Below, piece after piece: positions 31,603 through 39,047 of a DNA stretch of 64,000 nt; position 1 is the first letter of the stretch, and each line of letters opens with the position of its first letter. Both the position numbers and the translations under genes were made by a program. Source of the DNA: RH-AL1 sp965249685 (lineage in GTDB: Bacteria; Pseudomonadota; Alphaproteobacteria; Rhizobiales; Beijerinckiaceae). A model generated the notes under the pieces. That model had not been told where the DNA came from and made no database searches. It saw only the letters and a list, made by a program, of their open reading frames with translations. Location: NCBI GenBank assembly GCA_965249685.1, contig CBDFMN010000002.1, forward strand, positions 24,522-88,521, written 5' to 3'.

Positions 31603-32974
31603 GCGCCTTGAGCCAGCGCTCCGCCTGCGTCGCGACATTGGCGGGCGCGGTGCCGCCATAGCTCGTCCGGCTCGCCACCGATTGGGCGACGCCGAGCACG
31701 GCGAAGACGGCCTCGGTGATCCGCGGCTCGACCGAGCGGAGGTCGTCGAGGGACAGGTCCTCCAACCCGGTCCTGCGCTCCGCTGCCAGCGCCACCACGC
31801 GGCCGGTCACGTGGTGCGCCTCGCGGAAAGGCATGCCGAGCGCGCGCACGAGCCAATCCGCGAGGTCGGTGGCCGTGGAGAAGCCGGCGCCCGCCGCCGC
31901 GGCCATGCGCTGCGTGTCGGGCGCGAGGTCGCCGACCATGCCGGTCATCGCGGCGAGGCAGAGGGAGAGCGTCTGCAGCGCGTCGAACGTGCCCTCCTTG
32001 TCCTCCTGCATGTCCTTGGAATAGGCGAGCGGGAGGCCCTTCATCACGACGAGCAGGCCGGTGAGCGCGCCGATCACGCGGCCGGCTTTGCCGCGGACCA
32101 GTTCGGCCGCGTCCGGGTTGCGCTTCTGCGGCATGATGGAGGAGCCGGTCGAGAACTTGTCCGACAACGCGGCGAAGGCGAACTGCGCCGTCGCCCAGAG
32201 CACGATCTCCTCGGCGAAGCGCGACAGGTGGGTCGCGCAGATCGCGGCCGCGGCGAGCGCCTCGAGCGCGAAGTCCCGGTCCGACACGCTGTCGAGAGAA
32301 TTGGCCGTCGGCCGGTCGAAGCCGAGGGCGAGGGCCGTCTGGTCACGGTCGATCGGGAACGACGTGCCGGCGAGCGCCGCCGCACCGAGCGGGCACTCGT
32401 TGAGGCGGCGGCGCGCATCGGAACACCGGCTTCGGTCCCGCCCCAGCATCTCGACGTAGGCGAGGAGATGGTGGCCGAACGTGATCGGCTGCGCGCTCTG
32501 CATGTGGGTGAAGCCCGGCATGACGCTGCCGGCGTGCTCGCGCGCCTTCGTCGCCAGGGCGAGCTGCAGGTCGCGCAGCTGGCCGTCGAGCTGGTCGAGG
32601 GTGTCGCGCACCCATAGCCGGAAGTCGAGGGCCACCTGGTCGTTGCGGGACCGGCCGGTGTGGAGGCGGCCGGCGGCTGGCCCGACGAGGCTGGCCAACC
32701 GCGACTCGACATTCATGTGGATGTCTTCGAGCGCGCGGGAGAAGGTGAAATGCCCGCTCTCGATTTCGCCACGGATGGTCTTTAGCCCCGCAACGATGGC
32801 GGCGGCGTCGCTCGCATCCACGATCCCGGTCTTGGCCAGCATGGCGATATGGGCTAGCGATCCTGCGATGTCCTGGCCGGCCATCTTCTGGTCGAAGCCG
32901 ATGGAGGCGTTGATCTCCTCCATGACGGCGTCGGGACCGCTGGCGAATCGGCCGCCCCACATCTTGTTGCTCAT
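31580..32974 (-). CDS. argH: Argininosuccinate lyase
   Basis: 464 residues from the ATG at 32974. It cleaves argininosuccinate to arginine and fumarate. MWGGRF near the N-terminus, TGRSRNDQVA, and the fumarase/lyase signature GSSIMPQKRNPD are intact. The start is 28 bases from the divergent tlpA start, an arrangement common in Hyphomicrobiales. A longer open frame to 33424 runs antisense through tlpA and is not part of the gene. Confidence 0.97.
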   Translation of the reverse strand: MSNKMWGGRFASGPDAVMEEINASIGFDQKMAGQDIAGSLAHIAMLAKTGIVDASDAAAIVAGLKTIRGEIESGHFTFSRALEDIHMNVESRLASLVGPAAGRLHTGRSRNDQVALDFRLWVRDTLDQLDGQLRDLQLALATKAREHAGSVMPGFTHMQSAQPITFGHHLLAYVEMLGRDRSRCSDARRRLNECPLGAAALAGTSFPIDRDQTALALGFDRPTANSLDSVSDRDFALEALAAAAICATHLSRFAEEIVLWATAQFAFAALSDKFSTGSSIMPQKRNPDAAELVRGKAGRVIGALTGLLVVMKGLPLAYSKDMQEDKEGTFDALQTLSLCLAAMTGMVGDLAPDTQRMAAAAGAGFSTATDLADWLVRALGMPFREAHHVTGRVVALAAERRTGLEDLSLDDLRSVEPRITEAVFAVLGVAQSVASRTSYGGTAPANVATQAERWLKALTTSLSP

Positions 32975-33002
32975 GTTCCCGCGCCCACGAAAAGAAGCTG
33001 CC

Positions 33003-33659
33003 ATGACCGATCTTACGCCGACCGCCCGCCGCAAGCTCGTGCCCACCCTTGCGACCTTGGGCGTGCTGGCCGCGGTCGTCGTCGGTCTCGCTCTATACGG
33101 GATGGCCACGCCCGGCCGCAAGAAAGTCGCCGCGAGCGGGGCCTGCGCGCTCTCGCAGATGGCGGCCGAGCGCGCCGACCCGCTGGTCCGCGGCGAGGTC
33201 GCGGCTCTCACGCTGGCCGAGGGCGAGAACCGACTGTCCGACATAGCCTTCGACGGACCGGACGGGTCGAAGACGAGCGTCGCCGCCTTCAAGGGCCGCA
33301 CCGTTCTCCTCAATCTCTGGGCGACCTGGTGCGTGCCCTGCCGCCAGGAGATGCCCTCGCTCGCCAAGCTGCAGGCGGCCATCGGCTCGCCGGACTTCTC
33401 CGTCGTGGCCGTCAACATCGACACCGCCCGCCTCGACAGGCCGAAGGCTTTCCTGAAGGAGATCGGCGCGACCGACCTGCCCTTCTACGCCGACAACACG
33501 GCCGACATCCTGCAGCAGCTCAAGCGCACTCAAAAGATCATCGGCCTGCCGACAACCATCCTCATCGGCAAGGACGGTTGCGAGATCGGCACCATGGCGG
33601 GGCCGGCCGAATGGGATTCGCCCGACGCGCAGGCGCTGATCAAGCGGCTAGAGGGCTAG
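33003..33659 (+). CDS. tlpA: TlpA-type membrane-anchored thiol:disulfide oxidoreductase
   Basis: 218 residues. An N-terminal membrane anchor (about 13-33) is followed by a thioredoxin fold with the active site WCVPC in LWATWCVPCRQEM, and the cis-proline loop GLPTTILIG. TlpA proteins keep periplasmic cysteines reduced, notably for cytochrome oxidase assembly in Bradyrhizobium. The gene is divergent from argH, and cobQ follows five bases after its stop. Confidence 0.93.
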   Translation: MTDLTPTARRKLVPTLATLGVLAAVVVGLALYGMATPGRKKVAASGACALSQMAAERADPLVRGEVAALTLAEGENRLSDIAFDGPDGSKTSVAAFKGRTVLLNLWATWCVPCRQEMPSLAKLQAAIGSPDFSVVAVNIDTARLDRPKAFLKEIGATDLPFYADNTADILQQLKRTQKIIGLPTTILIGKDGCEIGTMAGPAEWDSPDAQALIKRLEG

Positions 33660-33664
33660 CCGAC

Positions 33665-35122
33665 GTGGCCGCCAAGGCCATCATGCTGCAGGGAACGGGC
33701 TCCGATGTCGGCAAGTCGCTCCTCGTCGCCGGCCTCTGCCGCGCCCTCGTGCGGCGCGGTCTGCGCGTGCGGCCGTTCAAGCCGCAGAACATGTCGAACA
33801 ACGCCGCCGTGACGGCAGACGGCGGCGAGATCGGCCGCGCCCAGGCCGTGCAGGCGCGCGCTTGCGGCGTGCCGCCCTCCGTCCACATGAACCCGGTGCT
33901 GCTGAAGCCCCACAGCGGCACGGGCTCGCAGGTGGTGGTGCAGGGACGCGTCGCCGGCCAGGCCGAGGCCAAGGCCTATCAGGGATGGAAGCCGCGTCTC
34001 CTGCCGGCGGTGCTCGACAGCTTTGCGCGCCTCAAGGACGAGGCGGACGTGGTCGTGGTCGAAGGCGCCGGCAGCGCCTCGGAGGTCAACCTGCGCGCCG
34101 GCGACATCGCCAACATGGGTTTTGCCCGTGCCGCCGACGTGCCGGTGGTGCTCGTCGGCGACATCGACCGCGGCGGTGTCATCGCTCAGCTCGTCGGCAC
34201 CCAAGCGGTCGTCGCGCCCGAAGACGCCGCCATGGTGACGGGTTTTCTCGTCAACAAGTTCCGCGGCGACCCCAGCCTCTTCGCGGAGGGAATGCGGTTG
34301 ATCGCGGAAAGGACCGGCTGGCCGGCGCTCGGCCTCGTGCCCTTCTTCCCCGACGCGGCCAGACTGCCGGCCGAGGACTCGCTCGCCCTGCGCGGCTGGA
34401 CGCCGGGCGACGGACCGCTGACGATCGCCGTGCCCCTCCTGCCCGGTATCTCCAATTTCGACGACCTCGACCCGCTGCGGCTGGAGCCGGCCGTACGGCT
34501 GGTGATGGTGCGTCCGGGCGAGACCTTGCCGCCGCAGGCGCGTCTGGTGATCCTGCCGGGCTCGAAGACCACGATCGCCGATCTGAAGGCGTTGCGCCGC
34601 GAGGGGTGGGACATCGACCTCGCCGCCCACGTCCGGCGCGGCGGCCATCTGTTCGGGCTGTGCGGCGGCTACCAGATGCTCGGCCGCAGCCTTGCCGACC
34701 CGCTTGGGCTGGAAGGGCCGCCGGAGGAGGTGGCGGGCCTCGGCTACCTCGACGTCGCGACCGTGCTCGGCGGCGACAAGCGCCTCGCGCCGGTGACCGG
34801 GACCACCGCGGCGGACGCCGCGCCCTTTGCCGGCTACGAGATGCACCTTGGCACCACCGGCGGCCCGGCCTGCGAGCGCCCGCTCCTGCGCTTCGCGGAC
34901 GGACGCGCGGACGGGGCCCTCTCGGACACGGGGCGGGTCGCCGGCTGCTATGTCCACGGCCTCTTCGCCGACGACCGGCAGCGCGCCGCCTGGCTCGCCC
35001 GGCTGGGCACCGCGAGCGACGGCGCCTCCTACGAGGCGGGGCAGGAGGCGGCGCTCGATGCGCTCGCCGCGCACCTCGAGGCGCATGTCGCTATCGACCG
35101 CCTCATCGCCCTAGCGCGATGA
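33665..35122 (+). CDS. cobQ: Cobyric acid synthase
   Basis: 485 residues from a GTG at 33665, with GAGGG inside the end of tlpA; the ATG at 33683 is an alternative. The N-terminal ATPase domain has GTGSDVGKS and FKPQNMSNNAAV. The C-terminal class I glutaminase-like domain has the nucleophile Cys in FGLCGGYQM and the His in YVHGLF. The enzyme amidates four side chains of adenosylcobyrinic acid diamide. Its end overlaps the end of cbiB by 20 bases. No cobalamin riboswitch is seen. Confidence 0.96.
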   Translation: MAAKAIMLQGTGSDVGKSLLVAGLCRALVRRGLRVRPFKPQNMSNNAAVTADGGEIGRAQAVQARACGVPPSVHMNPVLLKPHSGTGSQVVVQGRVAGQAEAKAYQGWKPRLLPAVLDSFARLKDEADVVVVEGAGSASEVNLRAGDIANMGFARAADVPVVLVGDIDRGGVIAQLVGTQAVVAPEDAAMVTGFLVNKFRGDPSLFAEGMRLIAERTGWPALGLVPFFPDAARLPAEDSLALRGWTPGDGPLTIAVPLLPGISNFDDLDPLRLEPAVRLVMVRPGETLPPQARLVILPGSKTTIADLKALRREGWDIDLAAHVRRGGHLFGLCGGYQMLGRSLADPLGLEGPPEEVAGLGYLDVATVLGGDKRLAPVTGTTAADAAPFAGYEMHLGTTGGPACERPLLRFADGRADGALSDTGRVAGCYVHGLFADDRQRAAWLARLGTASDGASYEAGQEAALDALAAHLEAHVAIDRLIALAR

Positions 35123-36089
35123 CCAGCGTCGCGGCCGCGATGGCGCCGGCGTTCAGGCCGCAGGCGAGCCGGTAGAGGCCCAGCGCCCGGTCGATCGCCG
35201 CCGCGTCGGGCGGGCCGCCGTCGCCCATCGTCGCGTCGATGACGGTTGCGCCGTCGTAGGCGCGCGCGCCACCCAGGCGCAGCCCCAAAGCGCCGGCCAT
35301 CGCGGCCTCCGGCCAGCCCGCATTGGGCGAGGGATGGCCGCGCGCGTCGCGACGCATGACGCGCCAGGCGTCCCGACCGGACGCCTCGCCGCCGATCGCG
35401 GCGGCGAGCACGATCCACAGCCCGGCGAGCCGCGCCGCCGGCCAGTTGACCGCGTCGTCGAGCTTGGCGGCGGCGAAGCCGAAGGCGAGGTGACGCGGCG
35501 AGCGATGGCCGACCATGCTGTCGGCGGTATTCACCGCCTTGTAGAAGACGCCGCCCGGCAAGCCACCCAGCGCCAGGAACAGCGCGGGCGCGACGATCCC
35601 ATCGGAGAAGTTCTCGGCCAAGCTCTCGATCGCCGCGCGCGCGACCCCCGCCTCGTCGAGCGCGGCGGTGTCGCGCCCGACGATCATCGCCACGGCGCGG
35701 CGCCCGGCCGGCAAGCCGCCGCTTCGCAGCGCGTCGCGGACGGCGCGGACGTGCTCGTCGAGGCTGCGCTGCGCCAAGCATGACGAGGCGAGGAGGCCGA
35801 GGACCGCCGCCGCCGCCAGCGTGGGAAGCAGGCGCACGGCCGCCGCCTCCAGCGCGAGGGCCGGGAGAAGCGCGGCGGCAAGCAGGATCAGCAGCGCGAG
35901 GAAGCCGGCGGCCCGGCGTCGCGCGAAAGGCTCACCTTCAAGGTTGAAAGACCGGTCGAGGCGATCGAGGCAGCCGCCGAGCCACGTAACGGGATGGCCG
36001 ACGCGGCGGAACACCGCCGCCGGGTATCCGAACGCGGCTTCGACGAGCAGGGCCACGCACGCGGTGCAGAAATGGATCAGGGTGTCCAT
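35103..36089 (-). CDS. cbiB: Adenosylcobinamide-phosphate synthase
   Basis: 328 residues, an integral membrane protein with about five hydrophobic segments. FGYPAAVFRRVGHPVTWLG at the N-terminus, ESLAENFSDGIVAP, YKAVNTADSMVGH and PSPNAGWPEAAMAGAL are the conserved CbiB/CobD blocks. It joins adenosylcobyric acid to the aminopropanol linker. It converges on cobQ; the remaining cobalamin genes are outside the window. Confidence 0.95.
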   Translation of the reverse strand: MDTLIHFCTACVALLVEAAFGYPAAVFRRVGHPVTWLGGCLDRLDRSFNLEGEPFARRRAAGFLALLILLAAALLPALALEAAAVRLLPTLAAAAVLGLLASSCLAQRSLDEHVRAVRDALRSGGLPAGRRAVAMIVGRDTAALDEAGVARAAIESLAENFSDGIVAPALFLALGGLPGGVFYKAVNTADSMVGHRSPRHLAFGFAAAKLDDAVNWPAARLAGLWIVLAAAIGGEASGRDAWRVMRRDARGHPSPNAGWPEAAMAGALGLRLGGARAYDGATVIDATMGDGGPPDAAAIDRALGLYRLACGLNAGAIAAATLVIALGR

Positions 36090-36495
36090 GGCCCTCGAGG
36101 CTTAGCGATGGAGCAGGACGCCGGCAACAGGCGCGTGGCTAGAGGCGCGTGGCTTTTGCGCCGATTACGACGAGGCGGAAGCTTAAGCCCGATCCGACGT
36201 CCCGTGCCGCGCCGCTCCTTAACTTGCTTTGCGACACTGGACTTGCTTCGCGACGCTTGCTCTGCGACCCTTGCAAGAGTGGAATCACGCTGTCGCGCTG
36301 GATCGTCGCCGCCGGCGGGGGCCAACGTTTTAAATTCGTTCTAAAGTGTAGGTTGGAGCATTTCTAATATAGGGCCTGCGACCTCGTGTTTTCCCTAAAA
36401 TCAGGGCTTCCGTCTTGATTAGCGCTCCCGGGTCATCGATAGGTTTGCTTCAAAGGCAGCATCGGCATCACGCCCTATACGAAAGATCCTCCTCC
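36090..36495 (+). promoter_or_regulatory. Upstream region of the iron-uptake operon
   Basis: 406 bases between divergent cbiB and the Tp34-like gene, without a supported coding frame. The right half (about 36325-36420) is distinctly AT-richer than the surroundings and contains the candidate Irr box given separately. Nothing else that I can assign. Confidence 0.5.
36329..36345 (+). promoter_or_regulatory. Candidate Irr box (iron control element)
   Basis: TTTAAATTCGTTCTAAA. The right arm TTCTAAA is exact and the left arm TTTAAAT matches five of seven positions of the Hyphomicrobiales pattern TTTAGAA-N3-TTCTAAA recognised by Irr. It lies about 150 bases before the first gene of an iron-uptake operon, where such control is expected. 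Assignment rests on motif and context. Confidence 0.55.
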
Positions 36496-37026
36496 ATGCG
36501 TCTGGTGTTCACCGGCCTGTTGTTTGGAAACATTCTAATCTCGTCCGCGGCACTCGCCAAGGAAATCCCGCTCGGGCCGGAGCAGGAGAAGGACGGCATG
36601 ACGTTCGGCGCCGTCTACCTCCAGCCGATCGAGATGGAACCCGAAGGCATGATGACGCCGGCGAAGGAGTCGGACGTCCACTTCGAGATCGACGTCAAGG
36701 CCGCCAAAGGCAATGGCAACGGCTTCGCGCAGGGCGACTGGGTGCCCTTTCTCAAGGTCAGCTACGTGCTGACGAAGGTCGATGGCGGCGGACAGACGAA
36801 GAAGGGCGCGCTGATGCCGATGGTCGCCAACGATGGCCCGCACTACGGCGACAACGCCAAGCTGTTTGGCCCCGGCAAGTACACGATCTCCGTCACCGTC
36901 GCCCCGCCCGGCGCGGAGTTCGGCCGCCACGTCGACAAGGAGACCGGTGTTGGGCCTTGGTTCAAACCCGTGACCACGGACTGGGCCTTCACCTATGCCG
37001 GCACCGGCAAGAAGGGTGGGTATTGA
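36496..37026 (+). CDS. Tp34/P19-family periplasmic iron-binding protein (FtrA-like)
   Basis: 176 residues. A signal peptide ends near SSAALAKE (about residue 22). The mature sequence shows Tp34/P19 blocks: MTFGAVYLQPIEMEPEGM, VHFEIDVKA, KKGALMPMVANDGPHYGDN with Met and His metal ligands, and FGRHVDKETGVGPWF. Family members bind Fe and Cu in the periplasm and work with a cupredoxin, an FTR1 permease and a polyferredoxin. The two genes after it supply two of these three. First gene of the operon behind the candidate Irr box. Confidence 0.88.
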   Translation: MRLVFTGLLFGNILISSAALAKEIPLGPEQEKDGMTFGAVYLQPIEMEPEGMMTPAKESDVHFEIDVKAAKGNGNGFAQGDWVPFLKVSYVLTKVDGGGQTKKGALMPMVANDGPHYGDNAKLFGPGKYTISVTVAPPGAEFGRHVDKETGVGPWFKPVTTDWAFTYAGTGKKGGY

Positions 37027-37028
37027 CC

Positions 37029-37385
37029 ATGGCGCGGTTTACATCCGCCCTCGCGGCTGTCGCGACCGGCCTGGCGTTCGCCAGCTTCGGACCCATATGC
37101 AATGTGGCGCGCGCCGCCGACGAGCCGGTCTTCCCGATCGAGTTCAACGAGGGCGTGATGGCGCCGCTTCGCACCGAGGTGCCGGCGAATACGCGCTTCA
37201 AGCTCGCCTTGACCAACAAGGGCAAGAGCCCGGCGGAGTTCGAGAGCAGCGAGCTGCGCCTGGAGAAGGTGCTGGCGGCGGGCTCGGCCTCCACGCTGGT
37301 GATCCGCACGCTCGATCCCGGCGAGTACAAGTTCTTCGACGATTTCCACCCCGATGCCCCGCCCTCGGTGCTCGTCGCCAAGTAG
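37029..37385 (+). CDS. Periplasmic cupredoxin-domain protein (FtrB-like)
   Basis: 118 residues. The signal peptide ends near ARAADE (about 31). A short cupredoxin-like beta fold follows, with FNEGVMAPLRTEVPANTRFKL and LDPGEYKFFDDFHPDAP. Such proteins are thought to oxidise or pass Fe2+ in FtrABCD-type systems. The usual blue-copper Cys is absent; a His in DDFHP and Met residues could bind copper. Two bases separate it from the preceding stop, so it is translationally coupled. Confidence 0.8.
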   Translation: MARFTSALAAVATGLAFASFGPICNVARAADEPVFPIEFNEGVMAPLRTEVPANTRFKLALTNKGKSPAEFESSELRLEKVLAAGSASTLVIRTLDPGEYKFFDDFHPDAPPSVLVAK

Positions 37386-37415
37386 GCGGCATGCCCGCGA
37401 GGGAGGCGCGACGAT

Positions 37416-38867
37416 TTGGCCGAGATGAGCGACGTTTCCCTTCCGGCCCGGCGCGGCATGGCCCCGGCGCGCCGCCCTGCCCCCGGCCTTCTGGCGCCTA
37501 GGCTTGCCGCGGCCGGCGAGTGGCTGCGTCGCCACCAGCGCGCGATCAACGTCGTGCAATGGGGTCTCATCGCGCTCTACGTGCCGCTCGTCGCGGTGCC
37601 CGCCTTCCTGCCGCTGCCGGAGCGCACGGCGCATCTGTGGAGCAACCTCACCCTCTTCGCGCAATTCGCGTTCTGGGGCGTGTGGTGGCCTTTCGTGCTG
37701 CTCAGCATGGTCGTCGTCGGCCGATCCTGGTGCGGGCTTTTCTGCCCGGAAGGCGCGCTGACCGAGCGTGTCAGCCGGTACGGCCTCGGCCTCGCCGTTC
37801 CGCGTTGGCTCCGCTGGCGCGGCTGGCCCTTCGTCGCCTTCTCCTTGACGACGATCTACGGGCAGATGACCAGCGTCTACCAATACCCCAAGCCGGTGCT
37901 GCTGATCCTCGGCGGCTCGACGGTGGGCGCCATGGTGGTCGGCTACCTCTACGGTCGCGACAAACGGGTGTGGTGCCGCTACCTCTGCCCCGTGAACGGG
38001 GTGTTCGGCCTTCTCGCCAAGCTGGCGCCGGTGCATTTCCGCGTCGACGAGGAGGCGTGGATGCACTCGCGCCGGGCGGTCAAGATCTTCGCGCGCCGGG
38101 TCAATTGCGCGCCGCTCGTGGCCCTGCCGACGATGAAGGGCGCGAGCGACTGCCACATGTGCGGCCGCTGCAGCCAGTTCCGCGGCGCCATCGCGCTCGC
38201 GCCGCGCTCGCCCAACCGGGAGGTCACGACGGTCGCCGGCGCCGACCCGAAGCCTTGGGAGACGGTGCTCATCGTCTTCGGCCTCATGGGGGTCGCCGCC
38301 GGCGCTTTCCACTGGAGCAGCAGCCCCTGGTACTATTCCGCCAGGACCGCCGTCGCGACCTGGCTCATCGACCACGACCTGACCGCCCTCCTCTCGGTGC
38401 AGCCGCCGTGGTGGGTGCTGACGAACTATCCCGACAACAACGACAGCCTGACGCTGTTGGATGGCACCCTGCTCGTCGCCTACATCCTTGCAACGGCCGC
38501 TGTCGTCGGGCTCGCCGTATCGGCCGGCCTCGCCGGGGCCACGGCGGCGCTGGGACGCTGGCGCTTGGCGGCGTTCCATCATCTCGCGCAATGCCTTATT
38601 CCGATCGCCGGCTGCGGCGTGTTCCTCGGGCTTTTCGCCATCACGCTGGCCATGCTGAAAGCCGATGGCGTATCGTTCGGCGCGGCCGTCGGCGTTGTGC
38701 GGGCGGCGATGCTGGGCGGCGCCTGGGCCTGGGTCGTCGCCCTCGCCTGGGGCGTGGCCGGCCGCTACGCGGCGGTTCCGGCTCGCCGCCTCGCCGCTAC
38801 CGCGTGCGTCGGCGTGGCCGGCGGGGTCGGCGTCGCGAGCTGGGTGCTGCTCTTCTTCGTCTGGTAG
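37416..38867 (+). CDS. Polytopic Fe-S membrane protein, NapH/FtrD-like
   Basis: 483 residues from a TTG at 37416; GAGGGAGG sits eight bases upstream, which decides this start over the ATG at 37425. Several membrane helices and NapH/RdxA-type cysteine pairs are present: CGLFCPEGAL, CRYLCPVNGVF and, in the cytoplasmic loop, CHMCGRC followed by no Cys-Pro partner, so the second cluster may be incomplete. Related proteins pass electrons to the periplasm in FtrABCD iron uptake. No FTR1-type permease gene (ftrC) lies before or after, so the operon is ftrABD-like. C-terminal helices extend beyond the usual length. Confidence 0.82.
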   Translation: MAEMSDVSLPARRGMAPARRPAPGLLAPRLAAAGEWLRRHQRAINVVQWGLIALYVPLVAVPAFLPLPERTAHLWSNLTLFAQFAFWGVWWPFVLLSMVVVGRSWCGLFCPEGALTERVSRYGLGLAVPRWLRWRGWPFVAFSLTTIYGQMTSVYQYPKPVLLILGGSTVGAMVVGYLYGRDKRVWCRYLCPVNGVFGLLAKLAPVHFRVDEEAWMHSRRAVKIFARRVNCAPLVALPTMKGASDCHMCGRCSQFRGAIALAPRSPNREVTTVAGADPKPWETVLIVFGLMGVAAGAFHWSSSPWYYSARTAVATWLIDHDLTALLSVQPPWWVLTNYPDNNDSLTLLDGTLLVAYILATAAVVGLAVSAGLAGATAALGRWRLAAFHHLAQCLIPIAGCGVFLGLFAITLAMLKADGVSFGAAVGVVRAAMLGGAWAWVVALAWGVAGRYAAVPARRLAATACVGVAGGVGVASWVLLFFVW

Positions 38868-39047
38868 GCGCCCGCTCTCGCTTCCAAGTCTACAGGGGCG
38901 GGTCCGCCGACCGAGCCTGCGACACCCGCACCGGCATTAAATATAAACACAATCGGCTTCCGCCCCACATGCGAATCAACCGCAGGTTGCTAGTTAAGAA
39001 AGCGTAAAATTTTAGTCTAAAGCGTTCGTTACGCGGCGTTTTACTTC

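Noticed and set aside
33665..36089. Cobalamin riboswitch near cobQ/cbiB
   Set aside because: cobQ starts five bases after tlpA, and the cbiB upstream region shows no B12-box-like sequence.
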